Assembly (NCBI GenBank): GCA_028281215.1
Contig: JANQKH010000879.1
Location: forward strand, 1-17,652
DNA: 17,652 bases
Source: Phycisphaeraceae bacterium
GTDB taxonomy: Bacteria; Planctomycetota; Phycisphaerae; Phycisphaerales; Phycisphaeraceae
Direction: 5' to 3'
Shown: piece by piece, positions 7,311 through 13,777 of the stretch
Numbering within the stretch: the first letter of the stretch is position 1
How the letters are laid out: each line of letters starts with the position of its first letter
Notes under the pieces: generated by a model
What the model was told of the DNA's origin: nothing
What the model saw: the letters and a program-made list of their open reading frames with translations, nothing else
Database searches by the model: none
Made by a program: the position numbers and the translations under genes

Positions 7311-8771
7311 TCAGTTGTTCGCCTTTTCACTTTCATCTTTCTTGAAGCACAATTCGATCAGCGCATCGACGCGCCTGAAGATCAGGCGATGGTCGTCCGT
7401 GGGTTCGTCATCCGGTTTGGACAGGCTTTCGTTGTACGTTGACTCGGTGATCAGACTGACGACGACGCGGCCGGCGCCTTCAAAGGTGGCGACCTCGGCA
7501 ATGCTCGAGGTGTCGCGGCTTAGCGGGATGCCGAATGCGTCGACCAGTTGGCCGGTCAAGCCCTGGTTGGCGGAGAAGGCGAACGCCTCGGCGCCGAGGA
7601 CGAGCAACGGTTTGCCTTGTTTGAGATGTTGCGTGACCCATTGGAGGTCGGCTTCATCGAGTGCATGATCGTCGGGCAGAATGATCAACTCCGCGGGGAT
7701 CGACAAATCCTCCGTGGCGAACGCCCAGTGTTTGCGTTGCAGGTAAACAAACAGGTTGAGGAACCGCTCGGGACTGTCGCTGCCGAACGCCGGTCGCGTG
7801 GCGTGTTCGTGGCAGATGAATCGCGGCGAGCGCTGGTCGCGGAACGCGGCGTGCCATTGATCTGCCCGGGCGTCGTCGCCGTGCATCAGCCAGTTGATGC
7901 TGTTGAGGAAGAGTTTGTAGTTGTCGGCATATTTGATGAATTCGTCGCCGAAGATGTTCTGATCGGCAACGACGACGATACGGCCTTTGCCGAGCGTGCG
8001 TGCGGCGACCACGCCGAGCGGGCCGGTGCGCTCTTCGGGTTGTTGGATAAAGTCGCCGTAGTAACCGGGCCGGGTATTCTCGCCGTAGGGATCGACGATC
8101 CATTCATCGCCCCAGGCTTCGTCGGTGGTGACGGCGACGGCGAATTGGTCGTCCACGGTGCCACCGGACTGGAAGGCGATGTGCTTGAGGCCGCGGGTGA
8201 TCGGATGTTCCTTGAAGTTAGCGATGTCGATCCACGCCTTACCGGAACTGAGCCGATGCAGCCCACCTTCGCATGCGGTCTCAGTGGTGACTTTCATGCC
8301 CAACTCGTTGAACAACGGCTTGAGTTTCCACGCGTGGTAGTAGCAGTTGGAGTGATCGGTGATGAAGAACACACTGCCGCCGCCTTCGACCCAGGCTTTG
8401 ACGGCGTTGATCTCGGCGACCGTGAACGGCGGCAGTTCGCCCGACGGCAGGTTCATGAACAACATCTGGTACGGCTCAAGCTTCTCGGCCGTGAGCGTGC
8501 CTTCGGTCATCTCGTCATACTCGATGCCCTGATCCTTGAGGAACGCGAAGCCGAGGTGGAAGCCGTGGCTGGAGTGGTAGTCGTAGACATCCTCGCGCAG
8601 GCCCAAGTGATGGAAGTTGTGGGCGTGGACGGAGTCGATGAGGATTTTGTTGGATCGCGGGCCGGTCGTTGCACCGTCGCCACAACCGATCAGCAGGGGC
8701 GCAAGCCAGACCGCGAGGCATACAGCCAGATACCGTCGGCGAACGGGGTGACACAAGGCGTAATCGTTCAT
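7311..8771 (-). CDS. Lipoprotein with DUF4350/GATase-like domains
   Basis: A 486-residue predicted lipoprotein: n-region with RRR (11-13), hydrophobic core, lipobox LIGC with Cys30. The N-terminal half resembles DUF4350/glutamine-amidotransferase-like folds: KILIDSVHAHN start, 'YQMLFMNLPSGELPPFTVAEINAVKAWVEGGGSVFFITDHS', where a flexible chain is opened by a Gly-Gly-Gly turn, and later GKGRIVVVADQNIFGDE followed by an 'N-x-x-L-F-L-N-S-I-N-W-L' segment. A second similar half follows (about 345-440, with GKPLLVLGAEAFAFS). Such domains are often non-enzymatic; no function is claimed. The ATG at 8771 is chosen because TAGAAT (8784-8779, minus) ends 7 nt upstream (leaderless) and because it begins a good signal peptide; a GTG at 8813 would add 14 residues. 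The 3' end lies 23 bp from the gspB-like gene, convergent. Divergent from the phosphoesterase. Confidence 0.75.
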   Translation of the reverse strand: MNDYALCHPVRRRYLAVCLAVWLAPLLIGCGDGATTGPRSNKILIDSVHAHNFHHLGLREDVYDYHSSHGFHLGFAFLKDQGIEYDEMTEGTLTAEKLEPYQMLFMNLPSGELPPFTVAEINAVKAWVEGGGSVFFITDHSNCYYHAWKLKPLFNELGMKVTTETACEGGLHRLSSGKAWIDIANFKEHPITRGLKHIAFQSGGTVDDQFAVAVTTDEAWGDEWIVDPYGENTRPGYYGDFIQQPEERTGPLGVVAARTLGKGRIVVVADQNIFGDEFIKYADNYKLFLNSINWLMHGDDARADQWHAAFRDQRSPRFICHEHATRPAFGSDSPERFLNLFVYLQRKHWAFATEDLSIPAELIILPDDHALDEADLQWVTQHLKQGKPLLVLGAEAFAFSANQGLTGQLVDAFGIPLSRDTSSIAEVATFEGAGRVVVSLITESTYNESLSKPDDEPTDDHRLIFRRVDALIELCFKKDESEKANN

Positions 8772-8778
8772 TGCCGGG

Positions 8779-8784
8779 ATTCTA
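8779..8784 (-). promoter_or_regulatory. -10 element (TAGAAT) for the DUF4350-like lipoprotein
   Basis: Minus-strand TAGAAT is followed by 7 nt (CCCGGCA) and the ATG at 8771, again leaderless in layout. No clear -35. It lies back to back with TACAAT of the divergent gene, only about 12 bp away, so the two promoters would compete for polymerase. Confidence 0.45.
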
Positions 8785-8796
8785 TCCGGCAGCGCA

Positions 8797-8802
8797 TACA
8801 AT
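8797..8802 (+). promoter_or_regulatory. -10 element (TACAAT) for the metallophosphoesterase
   Basis: TACAAT would start a message at about 8809, giving a leader of about 30 nt that includes GGAG (8827-8830) before the ATG at 8840. A TTGCCG at 8771-8776 is 20 bp upstream, too far for a good -35. This gene, unlike its divergent partner, therefore looks Shine-Dalgarno dependent. Confidence 0.35.
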
Positions 8803-8839
8803 GGCGTGTTCACCTGTCCAATTCATGGAGACAACGGTT

Positions 8840-10441
8840 ATGAATCGACAACCATCAAGCCTGTTCACCATTGTTTGCCTGCTGGCGGCGGGCATGATGT
8901 TTGTTGCCACCGATTCCTGCACGGCCGACGAAAACGCGCCCGCCGACGGCCCGCGACAGCTTCGCATCATCTGGCTTTCCAACCCCGACACGACCGCCAT
9001 CGTATCGTGGACGACCAACAAGCAGGGCAGCAAACACACGGTGCATCACGACACGACCTCGCGAGGCGGCAAGCCCGCGGAATATCAAAATCAGACCGCC
9101 GCGACGCGCAACGGCGCGTACCACCGCGCCGACCGTGAGAAGAACAAGATCGGCATCAGCCATTACCACCACGCCGTGCTCAAGGGGTTGAAGCCTTCGA
9201 CGAAATATTTCTTCACGATCAGCAGCGACGGGAAAACCTCGAAGGAGCACTGGTTCATCACGGCGCCGGCGGACGACCGGCCGTTCAAGATTCTGTTCGG
9301 CGGCGACTCACGCAGTGGACACACCGCGCGGCAGAACGTAAACCGCATGATGGCGAAGATGGCCGAGGACGAGTCGCTCATCGCCTTCGCGCACGGCGGC
9401 GACTACATCGGCAGCGGACAATACTGGAATCAGTTCAGCCTGTGGCTCGACCATCATCAACTGACGTTCACCAAAGACGGCCGCATCCTGCCGATCATCC
9501 CGGCGCGCGGCAACCACGATCGCGGTGAACTGTTCAACCAGATCTTCCACTGGCCGGGCGAGAAGCAAGCCAACTATTACACGACGCAGTTGTCGCCTCA
9601 TGTCGCGCTGGTGACGTTGAATACGGAGACGTCGACCGCCGGCGATCAGAAGGATTGGCTCGCTGCCGAACTGCCCGGCCTGCGGAAGAAGAACCGCTGG
9701 CTGCTGGCGCAATACCATCGGCCGGCCTGGCCCGCAGTGAGGTCGCCCAGCGGGGCTTACCGTGATTGGGTGCCGTTGTTTGAGAAGTACGATGTCGATC
9801 TGGTTTGCGAAGCCGACGGCCACAACGTCAAACGCACACCGCCGATCCGAGGCGGCAAGGTGGACCCGACCGGCGTGACCTACATCGGTGAAGGCGGGCT
9901 CGGCGTCGGTCAGCGCACGCCGAAAAAGGGCCGGTGGTGGATCGAGAAACCAGGCATGGCGTCGCGCGGACATCACGTGCATGTGTTGTCGTTCTCTAAG
10001 GAAAAGCTTGAGATCAAAGCCCATCCGCTGGAGGGGAAAGTCATGTTGGATGAGCACAAACTGTCGCCGCGCAAGCAAGCCGTGGCGGCCGGCAAAAAAA
10101 CAGATGAACGCAAGCACCATGGCGAAAGCCTGGCGGTGCATCGGGCATGTTCGATCCATCCTTGGCGTCCAACGCGCTCCGCCGCGCAACGAAGCAGTCG
10201 ATTACAACAACGCCAGCAGTTCCACCACCCGCGCGGCGGCCTGATCAACCGGAACAAGTTCAGCATCCTTCGCGTTGCGCGGTTTGATCTCGACATTGCC
10301 GTCTTTAAGTGCTTTGTCACCAATCGTGATGCGAACGGGAATGCCGATGAGGTCGGCGTCTTTGAACTTCACGCCGGGGCGTTCGTCACGGTCGTCGATG
10401 AGCACATCGGGGTGGTAACACTCAAGCGGGCCGACGGGTGA
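8840..10441 (+). CDS. Secreted purple-acid-phosphatase-like metallophosphoesterase, run-on C-terminus
   Basis: A 533-residue frame with a signal peptide (1-28), an N-terminal fibronectin-like domain as in purple acid phosphatases (about 39-145, ending TAPADDRPFK) and a calcineurin-type metallophosphoesterase domain. Metal-site motifs are GGDSR (D156), GGDYIGSG (D188, Y189), RGNHDRGE (N225, H226), QYHRP (H292 region) and ADGHNVKRT (H328). The second His of the usual GHxH is not present. Expected activity is phosphomonoester or diester hydrolysis outside the cytoplasm; substrate unknown. Start chosen by GGAG 9 nt upstream and by the signal peptide. The domain ends near residue 415. From about 421 the translation stops looking like protein, and 10202-10441 is exactly antisense to the 3' end of proS. 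An A7 tract (10094-10100) lies just before a TGA (10105-10107) that is one frame away, so the real product is probably about 422 residues. Confidence 0.8.
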   Translation: MNRQPSSLFTIVCLLAAGMMFVATDSCTADENAPADGPRQLRIIWLSNPDTTAIVSWTTNKQGSKHTVHHDTTSRGGKPAEYQNQTAATRNGAYHRADREKNKIGISHYHHAVLKGLKPSTKYFFTISSDGKTSKEHWFITAPADDRPFKILFGGDSRSGHTARQNVNRMMAKMAEDESLIAFAHGGDYIGSGQYWNQFSLWLDHHQLTFTKDGRILPIIPARGNHDRGELFNQIFHWPGEKQANYYTTQLSPHVALVTLNTETSTAGDQKDWLAAELPGLRKKNRWLLAQYHRPAWPAVRSPSGAYRDWVPLFEKYDVDLVCEADGHNVKRTPPIRGGKVDPTGVTYIGEGGLGVGQRTPKKGRWWIEKPGMASRGHHVHVLSFSKEKLEIKAHPLEGKVMLDEHKLSPRKQAVAAGKKTDERKHHGESLAVHRACSIHPWRPTRSAAQRSSRLQQRQQFHHPRGGLINRNKFSILRVARFDLDIAVFKCFVTNRDANGNADEVGVFELHAGAFVTVVDEHIGVVTLKRADG

Positions 10442-12085
10442 TTTCATCGATTCGAGTTGTTCCGCCAACTTGTCCGCGACTTCTTTCTGTTCGCCGTCGT
10501 ATTTGATAGGCGTGATGACGACCTGGAACGGAGCGATGGATGCCGGCCAGATGATACCGTTGTCATCGTTGCCGCCTTCTCTTTCCATGGCGCCGGCGAG
10601 AATACGGTTCACGCCGATGCCGTAGCAACCCATGATGACCGGCACGCGGTTGTTGTGGTCATCGAGTACTTCAAGTTCGAGCGCATCGGAGTATTTGCAG
10701 CCGAGTTTGAACACGTGGCCGACTTCGATGCCTTTGGTTTCGCGGAGGACGCCGCCGTCGTTCTTGGGAGAGGGGTCGCCGGCGACGGCGTTGCGGATGT
10801 CGGCGATGTGCAACACGGCAATGCCCTCGTCATGACCAACACGCTTTTGACTTTCAGCATCCAATTCTCGCCACCAGTTGAAATGCCTAACATGAAAACC
10901 TGGCTTGTTGGCACCTGTCACCCAAAAACCACCCTGTGCTGCGTCAGGATCAACGACGATCGTCACATCTTTCCTTCCAATCGCCGCATGAGGACCAACG
11001 TAACCAACATTAAAACCGGCAGCACGTACTTCAGCCTCGTTGGCGACTGAAATGTCCTCACCTCCGACGCTCTTCATACACTCGCGCAGTTTCGCTTCAT
11101 TCAATGTGTGGTCGCCTCGAACGACAGCCAATACCCAATAGGACTCAGCGCGACATACCAGTGTCTTCAACATGTTTTTGTGTTGGAGTTTTCCGCCGAC
11201 ATTCTTCTTCCAATAATTGCAGACATCTTCGATCGACTCGCAGTTTGGGGTTTCAACTTCCTCAAGTTCACCCGTCGGCTCCATCAACGATTCACGTGGT
11301 AACTCTGCAATCGCACTCTGATTGCGAACAACATTGGACCAAGACGTCGCCACTTTTCGCTGCCCTATTTCACACTTCTCAACATTCGCCGCGTAGTTCC
11401 CCTTGTCGCTTTCAAGGATCGTGTCTTCACCGGTCGGACTCGGGATCATGAACTCATGCGACGCGTTGCCGCCGATCGGTCCGGCTTCTGCCTCGACGGG
11501 GCGGTAAGGCACGCCGCAGCGCTCGAAGATGCGGCAATACGCGTTGAACATCGCGTCGTAGCTCTTGTCCAAACCTTCGATCGTGGTGTCGAACGAATAC
11601 GCATCTTTCATCTGGAACTCTCGCGAGCGCAGCACGCCGAAGCGGGGGCGGAACTCGTCGCGGAATTTGGTTTGAATCTGGTACAGCGTCAGCGGCAGTT
11701 GTTTGTAGCTTTCGATGTGATCTTTGACGAGGGTGGTCATGACTTCTTCGTGCGTCGGGCCGAGCGCGGCTTCGCGGCCGTGGCGGTCTTCGACGACGAA
11801 CAGATTCTCGCCATAGTCCTGGCGGCGGCCGGTCTTTTCCCACAGTTCGATCGGTTGCATGGCGGGCAGGAATACTTCGATCGCGCCGGCGTTGTCCATC
11901 TCTTCGCGGACGATCGCCATCGCTTTGCGCAGTGCCCGCAGGCCGAGCGGCAGGTACGAATATAGACCGGAGCCGAGTTGGTTGATCATGCCGGCGCGGA
12001 GCATGAGTTGATGCGAGGGCACGACGGCTTCGCCGGGCACCTGGCGGGCGGTGGGGATGAGCGTTTGCGACCATTTCACGGGCAT
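10202..12085 (-). CDS. proS: Prolyl-tRNA synthetase, bacterial type with editing insert
   Basis: A complete 627-residue class II prolyl-tRNA synthetase: charges tRNA-Pro with proline in the cytoplasm. Order of parts: motif 1 region MINQLGSGLYSYLPLGLR (33-50), GPTHEEVMT (109-117), motif 2 FRDEFRPRFGVLRSREFQMKDAY (141-163), the editing insertion INS/YbaK-like (about 230-430, with VVRGDHTLNEAKL, NVGYVGPHAAIG and TGANKPGFHVRHFNW), motif 3 MGCYGIGVNR (485-494), and the anticodon-binding domain (from about 515 to the end, with RDERPGVKFKDADL). The INS insert marks the E. coli-like rather than the eukaryote-like type; it should remove Ala-tRNA-Pro. It is longer than the E. coli enzyme (572). Start ATG 12085 has GGAG 7 nt upstream. 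Codon and base composition change within INS (about 50% GC against 59% on both sides). The 3' end is overlapped antisense by the run-on phosphoesterase frame. Confidence 0.97.
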   Translation of the reverse strand: MPVKWSQTLIPTARQVPGEAVVPSHQLMLRAGMINQLGSGLYSYLPLGLRALRKAMAIVREEMDNAGAIEVFLPAMQPIELWEKTGRRQDYGENLFVVEDRHGREAALGPTHEEVMTTLVKDHIESYKQLPLTLYQIQTKFRDEFRPRFGVLRSREFQMKDAYSFDTTIEGLDKSYDAMFNAYCRIFERCGVPYRPVEAEAGPIGGNASHEFMIPSPTGEDTILESDKGNYAANVEKCEIGQRKVATSWSNVVRNQSAIAELPRESLMEPTGELEEVETPNCESIEDVCNYWKKNVGGKLQHKNMLKTLVCRAESYWVLAVVRGDHTLNEAKLRECMKSVGGEDISVANEAEVRAAGFNVGYVGPHAAIGRKDVTIVVDPDAAQGGFWVTGANKPGFHVRHFNWWRELDAESQKRVGHDEGIAVLHIADIRNAVAGDPSPKNDGGVLRETKGIEVGHVFKLGCKYSDALELEVLDDHNNRVPVIMGCYGIGVNRILAGAMEREGGNDDNGIIWPASIAPFQVVITPIKYDGEQKEVADKLAEQLESMKSPVGPLECYHPDVLIDDRDERPGVKFKDADLIGIPVRITIGDKALKDGNVEIKPRNAKDAELVPVDQAAARVVELLALL

Positions 12086-12190
12086 GGGAGGTCTCCGAAT
12101 CGACGACGGCCGCGTGAACAGAACGTGCGGCGGTCGGGCCGGGCATCTTAGATGATCATGCGGTGGGATTCGACAGCGTTGGCGGTATTG

Positions 12191-12276
12191 GTGTTTCGCG
12201 GGTGATCGAAGATGGCCGATTCGGGTGGCGCGTGCAAGGTGAAATCAGCAGCGATCTTCGATCGTCCGCGAAACGC
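12191..12276 (+). repeat. 21-bp inverted repeat, possible structured RNA
   Basis: Arms at 12193-12213 and 12254-12274 (begin GTTTCGCGG and end CCGCGAAAC) pair over 21 positions separated by a 40-nt loop. The only two non-Watson-Crick positions (12202 with 12265 and 12203 with 12264) are G-T and T-G, which pair as G-U wobbles in a plus-strand RNA but as C-A mismatches in a minus-strand one. Two more outer pairs (12192/12275 wobble, 12191/12276 G-C) extend it to 23. It lies between the proS start and the small-lipoprotein promoter, with no T-run after it, so it is not a simple terminator. Confidence 0.75.
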
Positions 12277-12299
12277 GGGTAGGTCATGTGTTGGTGGTT

Positions 12300-12327
12300 T
12301 TGATTGCTTGAATCGCCGTGCTAGAAT
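12300..12327 (+). promoter_or_regulatory. Promoter TTGATT-16-TAGAAT of the small lipoprotein
   Basis: TTGATT (12300-12305) and an extended -10, TGC-TAGAAT (12319-12327), are separated by 16 bp. The ATG at 12334 begins 6 nt after the -10, so the message would be leaderless. This is the strongest complete promoter of the leaderless type in the window. Confidence 0.6.
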
Positions 12328-12333
12328 CGGGGC

Positions 12334-12552
12334 ATGCTTATGAATCGCATCATCCTGCTGGTTCTGTTCGTATTGGCGACGTTTGGTCTGTCCGCTTGCG
12401 AGCAGGCTCTGTTTCCGCCGAACATGCCGCGGCATCAATATCAGCGATTCGCCTTGCAGCGCGGGTACAAGGAAATCCCGCAGGACCGCAACCCACTGGC
12501 CCGAGAGGACATCGATCTGCGGGCGCGGTTGTTGCCCAAGGCGGGGCAGTGA
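12334..12552 (+). CDS. Small lipoprotein, 72 residues
   Basis: A short protein with a textbook lipoprotein signal: hydrophobic 5-18 and lipobox LSAC with acceptor Cys22. The mature part is about 50 residues, charged, with no transmembrane segment and no motif I recognise (pattern R-x-Q-Y-Q-R-F...YKEIPQDRNP...DLRAR). The ATG at 12334 fits the extended -10 promoter 6 nt upstream; an ATG at 12340 is an alternative and is only two codons shorter. No Shine-Dalgarno. It stands alone between proS and the amidase gene, and a strong inverted repeat lies just upstream of its promoter. It is too short for domain search by eye, but the signal peptide plus the matching promoter make it a real gene rather than a chance frame. 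Function unknown. Confidence 0.72.
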   Translation: MLMNRIILLVLFVLATFGLSACEQALFPPNMPRHQYQRFALQRGYKEIPQDRNPLAREDIDLRARLLPKAGQ

Positions 12553-12750
12553 ATCGGGGCATGTCTTTGGGTTTGACGTGGACTGATCCAGCGTTGATTT
12601 GAGATCACGATTGTGATCCGTTTATCGTTCGCGTTGAATTCGGTCGTGGCGGTTGGTATTGCGAGTCTTGTTTTGCGTGATCGCGCGAGCGCTTCGCAAG
12701 CAACGCAGCTAAGTTCTCCAGTTGCGAGGGGGAAACAACACGGAGCGTGA
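12553..12750. other. Convergent intergenic region with small hairpin
   Basis: About 200 bp between the small lipoprotein and the amidase gene. GATCAC (12603-12608) and GTGATC (12613-12618) form a perfect 6-bp stem with a 4-nt loop, followed only by CCGTTTATCGTT. It could be a weak terminator for the lipoprotein. No gene seen in either strand. Confidence 0.3.
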
Positions 12751-13521
12751 TCAGGCCAGACCGCTTCTTCTCAGGTTGACCATATGACTTTGCAACACCC
12801 GCCCCGGACATGAAGTCCTTGTGATTTCCTTGTGCGTGTAGACGCGACTGGTGGGCACTTTGTGTTGGCGCTTTAGGGCGATGAGGAGATTGCGAAGCGT
12901 GGCGTACTGCGCGGAACTGGGCGATTGTTTCTCAAAGTTGCCCAGCACCATGATGCCGATGTTGTTGGGGTTGTTCGAGCGGACGTGCGCGCCTTGGTAG
13001 TCGTCGTCGCGGCCCTGCCAGATGCGGCCGGCGCGGTCGATGATGTAGTGATAGCCGATGTCGCCTGCTCTCAGTCGCGACAGATGCCCGCGCCGAATGG
13101 CGTCGAGCCGCGCGGCGGTCTGCGTCGTGTCGGTGAACCAGACCGGCGTCCAGCCTTCGTGGTGCACGGTGATGCGGCTGACCGAACCCATCTTCCGGAT
13201 ACGACTTTTGATCGGTGATGCCTTGGCCCAAGACGAGCGCGGGATCACCTGCAACTGACCCATCGTCATCGTGACCGGCGGCGTCGGACGCTTCGGTTGC
13301 GGTGTGTTTCGTTTCGGCGTGACCATGCGCGGTGGCGGCGGGGCGACGGCGACAAGTTCCGGCTGACCGGTTACCACCGGCCGATGCGACACGCTTGGCC
13401 AAAGCGGGCCGGGGCGGTCGACTGCGCTCACACTGGTGGATGTCGTCTGCGTGGTTTCACAGCCGCCCAGTGCCAGCATGCCCAGCCCGCCAATGATCAG
13501 TTCGCGTCGCGTCGGTTTCAT
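12751..13521 (-). CDS. Peptidoglycan amidase (PGRP/amidase_2), Tat-like lipoprotein
   Basis: A 256-residue exported N-acetylmuramoyl-L-alanine amidase-type protein that should cut the bond between MurNAc and the stem peptide. N-terminus MKPTRRELIIGGLGMLALGGC has a twin-Arg pair followed by a lipobox ending at Cys21, so Tat export plus lipid anchoring is likely. Residues 25-90 are a Thr/Pro/Val-rich linker. The PGRP/amidase_2 domain (about 92-250) has TVHHEG (H120, zinc ligand), GDIGYHYIIDRAGRIWQGRD (153-171), NPNNIGIMVLGNFE (184-197) and YTHKEITRTSCPG, with zinc ligands H230 and C238. Start chosen by GGGAG 6-7 nt upstream and by the Tat-like signal; upstream codons back to 13584 add nothing meaningful. 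A single gene, divergent from pheS. Role in wall turnover or remodelling is inferred from the family. Confidence 0.88.
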   Translation of the reverse strand: MKPTRRELIIGGLGMLALGGCETTQTTSTSVSAVDRPGPLWPSVSHRPVVTGQPELVAVAPPPPRMVTPKRNTPQPKRPTPPVTMTMGQLQVIPRSSWAKASPIKSRIRKMGSVSRITVHHEGWTPVWFTDTTQTAARLDAIRRGHLSRLRAGDIGYHYIIDRAGRIWQGRDDDYQGAHVRSNNPNNIGIMVLGNFEKQSPSSAQYATLRNLLIALKRQHKVPTSRVYTHKEITRTSCPGRVLQSHMVNLRRSGLA

Positions 13522-13777
13522 CCGTGACTCCCGCGTGATTGCAAGTCGAAACAGGGGCGGCGCGCCTCGAATCGTGGAGCGCACAGCGCCAATGCAGTTT
13601 ATCGGCGGTCCGCGCAGCCGACGTGCATTTTTCGGTTATCGGAGATTTCGTGGTGATCAAGATTCGCGCAGCCGCCCCTTGTCCCCGCCTCCTGACTCTG
13701 GACTCCGGACGTCCGGACCCCGAACACAATCCCGAACCCTCGACCTGCCGCCTTCGCCCCGCTATCCTTTCCTCCCC
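13522..13777. other. Divergent intergenic region with TCCGGACGTCCGGAC
   Basis: 256 bp between the amidase and pheS. It carries the 15-mer TCCGGACGTCCGGAC at 13704-13718, identical to 4997-5011 in the repeat cluster before the ATPase gene, about 70 bp before the pheS start. TATCCT (13763-13768) ends 9 nt before that start. No open frame here looks like a gene. Confidence 0.55.
13763..13768 (+). promoter_or_regulatory. Possible -10 element (TATCCT) of pheS
   Basis: TATCCT is followed by 9 nt of pyrimidines and C and then the ATG at 13778. There is no Shine-Dalgarno, so a leaderless or near-leaderless start is likely. The weakest of the leaderless cases here; no -35 is evident. Confidence 0.3.

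Noticed and set aside
7548..8843. 431-residue plus-strand open frame
   Set aside because: It is antisense to the DUF4350-like lipoprotein, with Val/Asp/Glu/Gly-rich residues typical of a complementary frame and no signal or start site.
9308..10189. 293-residue minus-strand frame downstream of proS
   Set aside because: Antisense to the phosphoesterase domain, which has clear metal-site motifs; Arg/His-rich shadow.
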